Assembly (NCBI GenBank): GCA_001724265.1 | Contig: MEDY01000359.1 | Location: forward strand, 1-31,314 | Length of the DNA: 31,314 nt | Origin: Rhizaria sp. SCN 62-66 | Lineage: Eukaryota; Rhizaria, unplaced | Direction of reading: 5' to 3' | Shown here: piece by piece, positions 1 through 11,400 of the stretch | Numbering within the stretch: position 1 is the stretch's first letter | Layout of the letters: the number at the start of each line of letters is the position of its first letter | The notes under the pieces: generated by a model | What the model was told of the DNA's origin: nothing | What the model saw: the letters and a program-made list of their open reading frames with translations, nothing else | Databases searched by the model: none | Translations under genes and position numbers: made by a program

Positions 1-2923
1 GACCCCGCCGCCAGCGCCCGCGCCAGGGACGCCGGCTGCTGGCGCGAGGGCGGCGGCGGTGGCGGCGGGCGCGATGCCCGCGGCCGCGGCGGCGACGGCG
101 GCCACGCGCGCGCGCGCAAGGGCGAAGCGGGCCCTGGGGTCGCCGGTCAGGCTGACCTGGAGACCCGAGTTCGCGTCACCGTTGCCGTTGCCGTTGGCGA
201 TCGCAGGGGTATCATTCTCGTTGTTAGCATTGTTGGCGTTGGCCGCGTTGACAGCGGCATTGTACGCGTTGGCGCGGCGCTCGCGGACCGCGGCCGAAAT
301 GGCGTCGGACAGCGCGGCGAAGGGGTCACGTGTTCCAACCCCAGCAGCGCCAGGAGTACCAGGAGTACCAGAAGCACTGGGGGCGTCTACGGCGGCCTGC
401 GCAAAGCCCGTGCCCAGCATGGCGAGTGGCACGGCCATGGGCCCGGAGGGGGTCAGGAACACGGCAGTGCCAACGCCAGCGCCAGCGCCAGTGCCAGCGC
501 CAGCGCCTGCGTTGTTCGCAGCGGCGGCAGTGTCGACGCCGGAGCTCGCGCTGGCGTTGGCGTTGCCTGCAGGGGCGCCACCGCCCTCCTCCTCTTCCTC
601 CGCAGCAGCAGCAGCAACCTCCGCAGCAGCCTCAGAAGTAGTACCAGCGTTCGCGGCCGTGTTCGAACCTGCATCAGCTTCAGCCTCCTCAGCCGCCTCA
701 ACGGCCTCGGCCGCGTCGGCGTCGTCGGCGGCGGCAGCCAACAGGCGCACCGCCGCCGCCGCCGACAGAGCGACTGCGATCGCTGCGCCCCGGCCACGCT
801 CGCGCGCCTGCGTCTGCGCCTGGACCCGCGCGCGCGCGCGCTCCGAGGCCTGGACGCGGGCCAGCGCCAGCGCGGTCTCGAAGTTCGCGATCGCGTCGCT
901 CGCCACCATCGCACCGCCACGCGCGTTCGCGGCCGCGTTGCGATTAGCGTTATCAGCGTTCGCGATGGCGTTGGTGTTGCTGGCGCGAGCGCGAGCGCGA
1001 CCGCGAGTGCCGCTGGAGATTGTGCCTGTGCTGCTCGCGCTGCTTGTGCTGCTCGCGCTGCGAGCTGCGGTGTTTCCACTGCTGGGGTTGATCGCGGCGT
1101 CGACGTCGTTTACCCACTGCCCGACCGCGTCCTCGTCCTCGTCCTCGACGGCAGCGTCGTAGCCGTCTCCTTCGTCGCCCTCACCGAAGTCGCCTTCGTC
1201 GTGATCGCCCTCGTAGCCGTCGTCGGCGGCGTCCTCTTCGGTGTAGTATCCAGAGTCGGAGTCGTTGTCACCGCCAGCGTGGTCGTCGTCAGCATCCGCA
1301 CCGTCCTCGTCCTCATCCTCATCCTCGTCGTCGTCGCCGTCACCGTCGCCGCCGTCGTTGTCGTCGTCGTCGTCGTGGTCAGCGTCAACGCCGTCCTCAG
1401 CAGCGTCATCGTCCTCGACGTCGTCGTCGTCGTCGTCGCTGCCGTCGCGGCGCCCGCGCCCGCTGCCGTTAGCGTCCGAACCGGTGCTGTCGCCTTCTTC
1501 GCTCTCGCTCGTGCTCACCGCGACGTCGACGAACGCCGCGGCGCGCGTGTCGCTGAAAGGATTACTCCACTCCTCCAGGCGACGCGTCTTCTTCGCAGCC
1601 GCCGCAGCCGCCGCAGCCGCCGCAGCCGCAGTGCCAGGGCCTGAACATGAGCCTGAGCCAGAGGCTGAGGCTGAGGAGCTAGCTTTAGACAACGGACGAC
1701 TCGTCAGCGAACGAGGACCCCGGTTTTGACTCTGGCTTTGACTCTGACTCTGACGGCGACGGCCTCGACTAGCGCCCGCACTCGCGCTCGCGGTCTTAGC
1801 GCCAGCGCTCTTGTCAGCGGCGGTATGCGCAGCGGCAGTCCTGGTCGCCTTCGTCGTCGTGACAGCAGCCTCCGCAGCACCAGGGGCAGCGGCAGCGAGC
1901 GAGCTCGACTCTCTCCCGCCGCCACCGCCGCCTCCGCTAACAGTCGGCACAATCGCACTCCGACTGACACTAGGATTCGCAGGCGCATTCGAGCCAGCGT
2001 TGTTAGCGTGATGAGAGTTCTGAGCGTTCGTGTTAATGTGCGCCGCGCGCATGGCGTCCCTGTTGTTGGCCTGAACGTATTTGCGCAGCAGCGCCCTGTT
2101 GTAGGCCTTGACAGCGCGCCGCTCGCGCCGCTGGCGCCCCAGCAGCAGCCGCCCCCCGTCGAGCACGCTCGCGCCCGCCTCGAGCAGCTCGAGCGCGATG
2201 TCGACGCGCATCTCGCCCGTCGGCTGCACGGCCCCGCACAGCCCGCCGACGTGCGCGCCCGCGAGCGCGGGGTGCAGCGCGAGCATCAGCGGCGTGTTGC
2301 CGTCACAGTCCCGCGCGTTGGGGTCCGCGCCGCGCCCGCGCAGCAGCGCAGAGACCACCACGGCGTCGTTGGCCGCCACCGCGAAGTGAAGCGGGAAGGC
2401 AACGTCTCTGGCGGGCCAGGCGCCCCAATCGCCACCGCGGCCTTCACTGGGGCCGGATGACGCGGCGCCGCGCGCGGCCGCGGCGTGGCTGATCGCCAGC
2501 TGCCGCTGCAACGCGCGCGGGACGCCCCGCTGCGGCAGCGCCACGCGCGCGCCGCGCTCGACCAGCACCTCGGCAACCCACGCGGCCGCGGCGCCGTGCG
2601 CGGCGTGTGGATCGGCCCAGCCGCCGCCGACCGCGCGCAGCGGCGCCGCGGCCGTCAGTCGCAGCAGGGCGCCGAGCACAAGCGTCGAGTCCATGCTCGT
2701 GTCGGCGGCGCCCGCGCGCAGCAGGGCGAGCGCGGTAGGCAGATCGCGCAGGGCCACCGCGTGCGCGAGCGGCGAGTGACGCGGCAGCGGCCAGCGCGGG
2801 GGCCGCTGCGGGACGCGCAGGAGCCGGTGCAGCGAGACGGCGGCGCTGAGGGCGATCACGCGCTGGGCACGCATCACACCTGCGTTGGCAATCGCGCCTG
2901 CGTTAGTGTTGGCGAGGACGACG

Positions 2924-2959
<36 letters not shown>

Positions 2960-5900
2960 GTGACAGTGTCCTTGCCCTTGTGGGAATGTAAGTGGTCGAG
3001 CAGAGGGGTAAGGGTGGGCTGCTGCGAGTAAGGGGTGGAAACACCGCCTTCGCCGAGAACGTCTAAGGGGCGGCCTAACTTCCCGGTGTGCATCCCCACA
3101 AGACTGGAGCTACTGGAGGACAGAGAGGCGGAGCCTCCACTGCGAGCATCGCGACCGCTGACGACAGGTGCGGCGGTGGTAGCAACACCGCGGCGAAGCG
3201 TGGCCAACAGGGCCAGCTCGCTGGAGGAGGCGCCGGCCCGCACGAGCGCCTCAGTGCGCCTGCGCTCCTCCGCGTCCGCGGCAGCAGCCCTGGCATTCGC
3301 ACTCGAAGAGTTAGAGTGAGGGTCAGTCTCGTCGATGTTGCTGACTGGAGAGGCCTTGGTGGCGTTGTTGCGAATCTCATTCAGAATCGCAACGTCATCA
3401 CTCGCGCTTGAGCTTGAACCTAACGCGATCGAGCTCAAGCCTATGGTCGCATCGCTGCCCTGCTGCTGCTGCTGCTGCTGTTGCTGCTGCAGCTGTTGCA
3501 TCATGGCTAGCGCCCGCGCTTCGAGCTCCGCCGCCGTGCGCCGCGCGGCCTCGGCCCCCAGCAGCGCCGCGTCCGCGAGGCGCGCGCCGCGGGTGAACAG
3601 CCACGGGAGCGCGGCGCGCGCGCGGGCCAGACGGTGAAGGTCGCGCCGCGTCTCGGGCAGGCTCAGGCTGTAGCCGCAGATGGATTCGGTCGAGATCAGG
3701 CCGCCGCCCAGCACGCTGCTGCCGCTGTGAGAATCGCCGCTGTCGCGCGCTCTGAGAGAGGAGTGACCGCGGGCGCCGCCTGAGTGACCATGAGCAGCGC
3801 CTGCGGCGGCGGCGATGGCGGCGGCGGCCGAGTGGCTCCGGCCCGAGTAGCGGCCGAGAGTGCGCACCGTGACCGCGCCCACGCCCACGCCCAAATCGCT
3901 CGCGCCAACAAACCGCGGCGGCGGCGACGGCGGCAGCGGCGGACTACCCCCGTCGTTGATGTTGCTGACAGGGGGATCAGAGCTAGAGTCAACGCTGGCG
4001 TTATCCCTACTGCTGCTGCTGCTTTGATTGCTGGTAGCCGCATTGTTGTTATTGTCGTTGTTACTGGTGAAATTGACGAAGCGCGGCGTCAGCGTGGCGA
4101 CCGTGTGCCTGCCCTGCCCTTCCGCCGCCGCGGCCGCGGCCGTGACCGTCAGGATGCCCGCCAGCACAGTCCACCCGCGCTTCACGGCCTGCGACATCAG
4201 CGATTCGCGCTCCATCGTGGGCGCCAGTTGGACGTAGCCCAGACGGCGCCGGCGGACGCGCTCGCTCCGGCGCATGCGGGCCAAGCGGCGCGCCGCGCGC
4301 GAGTGCGCCGCCGCCGTCACACCAGCCGCGGTCACACCAGCCGCTGTCGCAGCCGAGGCAGCGGCGGCGGCGGCGGCGGCGGAGTGACCGTGGGCGGCGG
4401 AGTGACCGTGGGGGCGACCGTGGGCAGGGGCAGCAGCGCCAGCGCCATTAGCGTCGGCAGCGTCGTCAGCGCCGACGGAGCGGCGGCGCGCACTATCGGC
4501 GGCGGAGGAGGAAGAGATGAAGTATCGCGCGCGCTCGGTGTCGGTGTTGTTGTCGGTGCTGGTGTAGTCGGACGCGGAGTCGAAGATGGACGACACGGAC
4601 GACAGGCCCTCCTCGGACTCGAGCTCGTACACAGCGGCGCCGGTCGTACTCGCGCTGCCGCTGTTAGTCCCGTTCGCGTCCGCGTTCTAAGCGCCGATAA
4701 CGTCGCGAGCGCGACTGCGAGCGCGAGGGCTTGACTCGGCGGTGCTGCCGCCAGTCGAGCTGGCCGCAGTTGTCACAGTTTTGCCATGCGCAACAGCAAC
4801 AGCAGCAGCAGCAGCAGCGGTGCTAGCAGCAAGACTGTTACTGGTCGTCAAGCTCGCACTCGAGTGCGCCTGCGACTGCGAACGAGCCGCCGCCGCCAGC
4901 GCGAGCGACGCAGCGGTGGCAGCGAGCCTCTGAGCCTTGGCGGCCTCGCGCGCTGCGACAGTCCCACGGTCACCCAGCTCAAGCGCGACGGTCTGCGCAG
5001 GGGTCAGGTACCTTCGCCCGCCGAGCCGCTGCTGTCGTTGCTGCTGCCGCTGCCACTTCCTCTCCCGCTCCCGCTGCCACTCCCGATGCCGCTGCCGGAG
5101 CTGCTGCTGCAGCTGCCACCGCGGAAGCTCGCCGCCGCCGCCGTTGCCGTTGCCGTTGCCAGCAGCGGCAGCCGCCTCGTCTTCCTCTGGGTCGGCGTTG
5201 GCCAATTCGTCATCATCATCATCATCATCGTCCTCGTCATCATCGTCGTTGTCGCCGCCGCCATGAGCATCGTCGTCGTCAGCTTCTGCGTCGTGCTCAA
5301 TGGCATCCTCCTCGTTGTCGTCGTCGTCATTGTTATTGTTGCCATCGTCATCAGCAGCAGCAGCAGCAGCAGCAACAACAACAACGGCGGCGTCAGTGGC
5401 GTCAGTGGCGTTGTCCTGCCCCGGCTCGGCTTTGCTCTTGGCCTTCGCGTGGCGACTGCTGCCGAGATGCTTCCTGCGCCGGTGCCGCGCGGGCTCAAAC
5501 GCGGCTACGTCAGCGCCGGCCTGCACCAGCTCCACCGCGATCGCCTCCGCGACGCTTCCGCCGCCGAGCCAGGCCCCGCCGCGCGCGCCGCCGCCCTGGC
5601 CGAGCGTCCATGACGCCGCCGTCGAAGCCGCCGCCGCGGCGCGCGCGAGCACTGGCTCAGCGGAGTCGTCTCCGGCGACGGCGTCGGTAAGCATGAGCGT
5701 GCGGCGCGAGGGCGGGCCAAACGCTGTGGGCGACCAGTGGCCCAGCGCGGCGGGCAGCGACTCGCGGAGCAGGAGCGCGAGGGCGGGGGTGGGGTCGGCG
5801 CCTGCGTCGAGCAGTTGGGTCACCAGCGCGAAGTCCAACGCCGCGGCTGCGATGGAGAGCAGGCGCGTGGCGAGGTCGGGCGGGAGAGCGAAGGCGTCGG

Positions 5901-7833
5901 CGAGCAGGCGGCGGTGGAAGAGCGCCACGGACCGAGGCGGGTGAGTCGAGTGGTCGAGGCGGCAGGTCGCGCAGGCAGGCCCGGGGTACAGGTCGGCGCC
6001 GGCGCCGGAGCCGGAGTCATCAGAGTCGCTGGAACTGCTAGAACTTGAACTTGAACTAGAACTGGAACTAGAGTTGGAGCTCGAGCTGGAGCTAGAGCTG
6101 CTTGAGCTAGAGCTAGAACTGCTAGAGCTAGAACTGCTCGAGCTAGAGCTGTGGGTCTGCTTGAAGAGGAGATCGATGTCGTCTGCGGCTGTGGCGGCAG
6201 GATTGCTGTCGCAGATAGCAGAGCCCGCGTTGATGTCCCTTCCGCTCGCGTCAGCAGCAGCAGCAGCAGAGACTGAGACTGAGTCAGAGACTGAGTCAAC
6301 AGCAGTCACAGAGTCAGCTGCAGCAGAGCCCGACTCGGACTCAGGAGCAGCGGCTGGGACCGAGAAGGGGGCGTAGGGTGACGGCGACGGTGACAGAGCC
6401 TCGTCCTCGGGATTCATTGCGACACGACCACGTTCACGGTCACCAGCGGCCTTGTTACCACTGCCGCTGACGCTGCTCACGGTCAGTTGGCCACCGCTGA
6501 GACTGCTGCTGCTGTTGCTGATGCTGTTGTTGCCGCCGTCATCGCTCGCGGTCACCGGGCTCCCGTCGCTGCCCGCATCAGCACTCGCGTTCGCGCGACT
6601 GCTGGCGCCCCCGTCGTCGTGACCAAGACGGTGACCGTCGTCGTGACTGGGACTGAGACTGGGACCGCTACTGCTCGGCAGTGTGGCCAAGAGGGCCTGG
6701 CTCCGCGCCGCGGCCTCCTTCGCCGCCGCGACCGCCGCCCTGGCCTTCGCGCCGGCCTCGCCCCGCTCCCTGGCGGCTTCGGCGCGCTCTGCGGCGCTCT
6801 CGTCCTCCAGCTGCTGCATGAGCAGCGGGAGACGCAGAGCCTCGCGGCCGCGGCGGAACTGCAGCAGCTCGTGCGCCGCGTCTAGCTTGCCGTGGTCCAT
6901 CGCCGTGTAGATCAGCGCGAACAGCCGCGCCTGCCGCTCGCGTCGCCGGTCCTCGAGCTGCTGCTCACCCAGCCCTGCCGCGCGGTTGTTGTTACCTGCC
7001 CTGTCGGCGACGCCGCCGCCGCCCGGGACCGCGCCCGACTGCAGCGCAAAGCGCAGCGCTTGGGTGGTGTAGCGGTTGACCGTGAGGCAGTACGACAGCA
7101 GGTCCTCGGGGGACTCGCAAAGCAGCGTTGGGTCCGCCCCCGCGAGCAGCAGCTCGCGCATGATGTGGGGGGAGCCACGCCGCGCGGCCCAGAACAGCGG
7201 CGCCAACCGCGTCCCGTTGGCGGCCGCGTGGGGCGAGTTGTTGTGGACGAGGTTCAGCGCGCCGGGGTCTGCGTGGATGAGGTGGCGGATCGTGGTGAGC
7301 GACGCGTTCTGCACGGCGTCGATGAGCGGCAGCCGGCCGCGGCGGTCCTGCAGCCGCGTGTCCGCCCCCGCGGAGAGCAGTAGCGCGACCAGCTCGGGGT
7401 GGGACTGCCACGCCGCCCAGTGCAGCGGCGTGCAGTTGTCGACGTCGAGCGCGTGGACGTCCGCGCCCAGCATCAGCAGCTCGCGCGCCAGGGTCAAGTG
7501 CCCGTGGCGCGCCGAGTCGAGCAGCGCGAGGTCGAGCGCGCGCGTGAAGGCCGGCGAGGCCCACACGGCAAGCGAGGGGTGTGCGCCGCGGAGCAGGCGC
7601 AGCTGGCGCGCGTCGAAGGTCAAGCCGCCGGAGCGCAGGGCCTCGGCGTGTGACAACGCGAGCTCGTCCAGAGACACCGCGGGCTCGGGCTCCGGCACGG
7701 GCTGCGGGGCCGGGGCCGACGACGACGCAGCAGCAGCGGCAGCAGCAAACGGCAGCGGCGGCAGCGGCGGCAGCGGGGGGCCTGCGCCGGGGAACGGCGG
7801 CGGCGGGGGAGCGGGAGGGCCGTTAGGGAACAT
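1..7833 (-). CDS. Giant ankyrin-repeat protein with one in-frame TAG, 3' end outside window
   Basis: I read a single minus-strand frame from the ATG at 7833 to base 1, 2611 codons, broken only by TAG at 4687-4689 (codon 1049). Residues 1-50 are Pro/Ala-rich. Ankyrin repeats cover about 100-270, with signatures such as CTPLHWAAWQSHPELVALLL and LLLAGADPT. Then come Ser/Ala-rich linkers, a 40-Ser tract (6028-6150), more ankyrin-like segments (LVTQLLDAGADPT) and an Asp-rich stretch. After the TAG the frame continues with YELESEEGLSSVSSIFDSAS, a poly-Asn run, further ankyrin repeats at about 1680-1895 (FPLHFAVAANDAVVVSALL, RGADPNARDCDGNTPLMLAL), a long Asp/Glu tract and an Ala/Asn-rich end. I checked that no other stop occurs in frame. 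Ankyrin repeats mediate protein-protein contacts; the partner and role are unknown. A standard-code annotator would stop at 4687 and lose the second half. The ATG lies in AACATGTTC, with A at -3. Confidence 0.75.
1130..1440 (-). repeat. Asp/Glu-rich acidic tract in the giant ankyrin protein
   Basis: About 100 codons around residues 2130-2235 are mostly GAC, GAT and GAG, including runs such as DDDDDDVEDDDAAEDG and DDDEDEDEDEDGADADDD, interrupted by Gly. The plus strand reads as GTC/CTC/ATC triplets, which produce artefactual Val- or Ser-rich frames. It is probably a disordered acidic segment; its function is unknown. Confidence 0.85.
2923..2955 (-). repeat. Poly-Asn (AAC)11 tract
   Basis: Eleven perfect GTT triplets on the plus strand read AAC on the coding strand and encode eleven Asn in the part of the ankyrin frame after the TAG. 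The pure repeat suggests recent slippage, unlike the mixed-codon Ser tract in the same gene. Confidence 0.95.
3460..3501 (-). repeat. Poly-Gln tract
   Basis: CTG/TTG triplets on the plus strand encode a Gln-rich run on the minus strand (MMQQLQQQQQQQQQ) after Ala/Arg/Glu-rich, probably helical sequence. It belongs to the part of the giant ankyrin frame after the TAG. Confidence 0.9.
4687..4689 (-). other. In-frame TAG inside the giant ankyrin gene (candidate sense codon)
   Basis: The mRNA reads GTT ATC GGC GCT TAG AAC GCG GAC GCG AAC. Upstream are 1048 open codons and downstream 1562 codons to the window edge in the same frame, with ankyrin repeats on both sides. The first downstream ATG is about 130 codons later, inside sequence already coding-like, so a separate second gene is unlikely. 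No AT-rich intron surrounds it. Confidence 0.65.
6028..6150 (-). repeat. 40-residue poly-Ser tract with alternating TCN/AGY codons
   Basis: In the ankyrin frame 41 consecutive codons give 40 Ser and 1 Asn. Codons alternate almost strictly between the two Ser families, TCN then AGY, with all four TCN third bases used. The DNA is therefore a degraded hexamer array (TCNAGY)n, not a trinucleotide array. The opposite strand reads Glu-Leu repeats, which I treat as a shadow. Confidence 0.95.
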
Positions 7834-8406
7834 GTTGGGTGCGTTGTCGTTGCTGCAGAGTGACTAATCTAAGGGAGGCCTGTTTGTTCAGACCGACTTC
7901 AGGCGGTTGGCGCGAAGGCTACTGAGAGGCGACTGGTCGTAAACAGCGCTTGAAGGGCGTTAATAGAAGTGATCTCGCTGCGAGTCGTGCGGCTTCTGTT
8001 ACGGATGCAAGGATGAGCAAGGCGGCGCGATGATTTGGGGTATAGGGGTTAGTCGGTGAGTGAGCCAGAAAGAAAGGGCGATGCAATTGGGGCAACATGA
8101 CGTGGGCCATCGAATGGGAAAGAAAAGATAGAACTGCACTAAAAACAAGCTCTTATTCAATCTAGAGTCTGGAAATCTTTGTGGACAGAAGGGAGCGCGC
8201 GCCTGCTACCCGTTTCGAAGCTTGGCAGATCGCCGCCTCAGCTCCCATGTTGCCACCACAACCAGGCAGCAAGACGGCTGGCTGCCGGTTGAGCGCGATT
8301 TGTGGTGGGAATCAAAATATCTTGAAATTCAGCGTATGACCGAGTGTTTTGAGATAATAAATGTATTTCTAAGTTAAATAAAACTAAACTATATAGATTT
8401 CTGGAA
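7834..8406. other. Intergenic: 5' region of the giant ankyrin gene, 3' flank of the coiled-coil gene
   Basis: This 573-base, more AT-rich gap lies between two minus-strand genes. It must hold the promoter and leader of the ankyrin gene and the polyadenylation region of the upstream gene. The part nearest 8340-8406 is very AT-rich, as expected for a 3' UTR. I recognise no RNA gene or convincing ORF in it. Confidence 0.6.
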
Positions 8407-11400
8407 TTAAAAATCCGCCCTGCTCTGCTTCTGCTGCGCGAGGAAGTCCACAAACGCCAGCTTCCCTCCACTGCTACTGGCTATCGCATTGTCACGGTTC
8501 GCATCAGCGTCAGCGTCGGCTGGGACGAGCGTAATAGGGATACTGTGGGGGCGTCCTTCGCGGTCCAACAGCTCCTCGTACCCGCTCCGCACCCTCCTGA
8601 TGCTCTCATTCCCAACCTGAAGCGACAGCAACGCCGACGGATCTTGCTCAGCTTGCCCGGTCTCGCCGTTGCCGTAGCTCTCCACTGCGGGCGCCACGCC
8701 GGCTCCAGGAGGAATTGTCTCGGCCTCTACTTCAGCGCGCCACTGCCGCACGCTCGCTTCGACCAGCGCCTGCCAGCGGCGCGCTTCCCCGGCGAACCTC
8801 CCCGCGAAAACCCCCGCCTCGTTACTTTGGCCGAACTGACCGTTGTTGTTGCTCACCTGCGCAGCCATGACGAGCGCGGTGTCGATGAACACGGCGCTGC
8901 CGTGCATGAGCGCGTCGGCCAAGTGCTCCCCCGCGGCCGTAATGCGCCGCACCGCCATCGCCGCCGCGGCGCGGTACGCGGCGCGCATCGACGCCAGCGC
9001 CGAGTCCACGGCCTTGAGCCGGGACTGCGCGGCCGCGGCTGAGGACTCGTGCCGCAGACACTGCTTCGAAAGCTCCTCCACGGTCGCCAGCGCCGCGTGC
9101 AGCACTGCTGAGTCAGCAGCAGAGTCGCCGCTGCCGCCGGTGTTGCCGCTGCTGTTGTTGTTGTTGGACTTAGACTTGCCGTTGAATCGAGAGGTTGAGC
9201 GGAAGCTGGCGTTGCCGGCAGCGAAGTTGCTACTAGAGCCGCTACCACCGTTGCCACTGCGGTTATGACCGCCACGGGCATTGTTGTTGAAGAGAGAGCC
9301 AGAGGCAGTGCCGGGGCCATAAAGGTCGTTTTCGTTGCTCTTTTGCCCAGAGCGCCACTCGCGCCCGTCTAAGGGAGTACTTAGACCGGCCTCGGCGGCC
9401 GCCGCTGTGGTGAGCGAGCGGTCCAGCGCGCGGCGCGTGGCCGGCGACCGCGCGGAGACGATGTGGTAGCGCGGGATGGCGACGCCGGAGGGGCCCTCGG
9501 TGACGATGGTGCGGTCGAAGCTGTCGGGGTGAACAGCAGCCGAGTGACCGTGAGCAGCGGCAGCAAGGGGGTAACCGGTGAGGTTACCATGGCTCACTGT
9601 CACCTCGCCGAATGCAGCAGTCTTGTTATTATTATCGCCACTATTGTCGCCGTCTGCGTTGTTGGCGTTGTTGCCGTCGCCGTTGCCGTTGCTGTTTGTG
9701 ATGGGAATGAGACGCGTCGCCGGGCCTGAGCGTGACGCGCACAGCGCCCCACCACTTAGACCGCCGCACGGGGTACTCAGACTCAGCCCTCCAGCGCAGT
9801 CGCAGCCGCCGCCACAAACACCACCACGTGACCGCGACCGAGACCGTGAGCGGGAGTGAGCGAGACAGCCGCCGTGGCGGCTGTTAAGCCTGTGCTGCCG
9901 CTCTTTGAGCAGCCGCGCGCGGAGCCGGACGGCGCGGCACCACCCGCAGCGGCAGCCCTCCGTAGCGCCGGCTCCCGCGGCGCCGCAGCCGGCGGCCACG
10001 GCGGTCGGGAGCCCCAGCAGCGCCGCCGCGCGCGGGTGGCCGGCCGCGGCGGCGTTGCGGCTGTGCAGGCCGGTCAGGGGCGCGTTGTAGCTCAGCGGCA
10101 TGGAGTCACCCCCGTTGGGAGCGGCATCGGAGCTGTTGTAGTCGCCGTCGTCTTCGTCGTCCTCGTTACCATCGCTGTCGCCGTCGCCGGCGTCGCCATT
10201 GTTGCGGCCGAACTGCCGTTGACCGCGATGATGCTGCTGCTGTTGTTCTGACAGCATCGCCAGGCGCACCGTCGCGCACCGCGGCTCCAGCTGCCGGACC
10301 ACCGCGGCGGCCGGAGTTGCGTAGCTCGCCTTGCGCGCCAGCGTCGCCAGCTCGGCGCGGTGCGCACGGCGCTCCCCGGCCACCGTCTGGTCGATCTTGC
10401 TCTTCCAGAGGCTGTTGGCGGTGTCGATGAGCAGGCGCGCCGACGCCGCGGCAGCGACGGCGCTGTTGACGGAACTCGCGCTCGCGCTCGGGCCAGAGGA
10501 AGCGTTTGCGCCGCTGTTAGCGATGCTACTAGCGTTGTTGTTGTTGTTGTTCGTGCGGGAGCGGGCGATGCTTGTGATAAGCTGCTTGAACAGGGACGCG
10601 GCGCCGGTCGGCACCCAGGCTGGGAATGCGCGCGCACACAGCGCGGCGGCGTTGATCGCGTCGGTCTGAGAAGCGGCCGCCAAGTCGGCGGAGGAGCTAC
10701 TATGGGAGAGGCGGGGGCGCGATGGGGGCGCGGTGCGGGGGCGCGCGTATGAAGGGGCGGCCAGACTGCTCACAGTCACCTTGCCGCCGCTGCCAGTCGA
10801 CTTACTTGCAGTTCTCGCAGCAGCAGCAGCAGCAGCAGCAGTGTTCGTCTTGTTGCTCGACTTTGCAGCGGACTTTGACTGTGATTCAAGCTGCTGCCGC
10901 TGCTTCTGCACAGTCGCGTTGGCTGCGTCCAACTACGCTTGTAGCTGCGCAATCTGCTCTTGCTGCTGCAAGAGCACGGTGATGTGCGACTGCAGCCACA
11001 GGCCGCGGTGCTGGATCTGCGCGATGTTGTGTTCAAGAACTTGAAGCTGCTTGACGTATTCATCGCGCAACACGCGCGCGTTGTGATAGACTTCGCTCTC
11101 GTCCCCCTCCAAGTAGCCAGCGCTCGTGTTTGGCCGGTCGCCGAGCCGCGCTGCTCCTGCTTCTGCCGTTGACGTTGAAGTTGAAGTTGAAGTTGCGGCA
11201 CTGGTGCGCTGCTCAAAGTCTTGACCTTGATCCTGATTATCACGTTCTTCTTGGTCAGACTCGACTTGCTCCTGCTGCTCCTGTTGCTTCTGCTGCTGTT
11301 GTTGCTGCTGCTGCTGGCAGTCGCTCTCGACGGTGGCGATGCCGTGCGAAAGCTTGTCGAAGCCGTCGCGCACGCGCGCGTGCTCGCGCAGCACCCGGTG

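Noticed and set aside
59-1729. Long plus-strand Ala-, Val- and Ser-rich open frames
   Set aside because: They are the complement of the Asp/Glu- and Ala-rich ankyrin frame on the minus strand. Stops are rare in any frame at this GC content, and the sequences are direct reflections of GAC/GCG triplets.
4600-4760. An intron that would remove the first TAG
   Set aside because: Supported introns here are 143-260 bases and AT-rich with GT[A/G]CG[T/C] donors. The DNA around 4687 is uniformly GC-rich and open in frame on both sides. Only cDNA could fully exclude it.
6074-6376. Plus-strand frame starting with Glu-Leu repeats
   Set aside because: It is the opposite strand of the Ser tract (TCNAGY)n.
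8407-10932. Independent gene starting at TTG next to the TAG at 10933
   Set aside because: Eukaryotic TTG initiation one codon after a stop is implausible, and the sequence continues the coiled coil before the TAG in the same frame.
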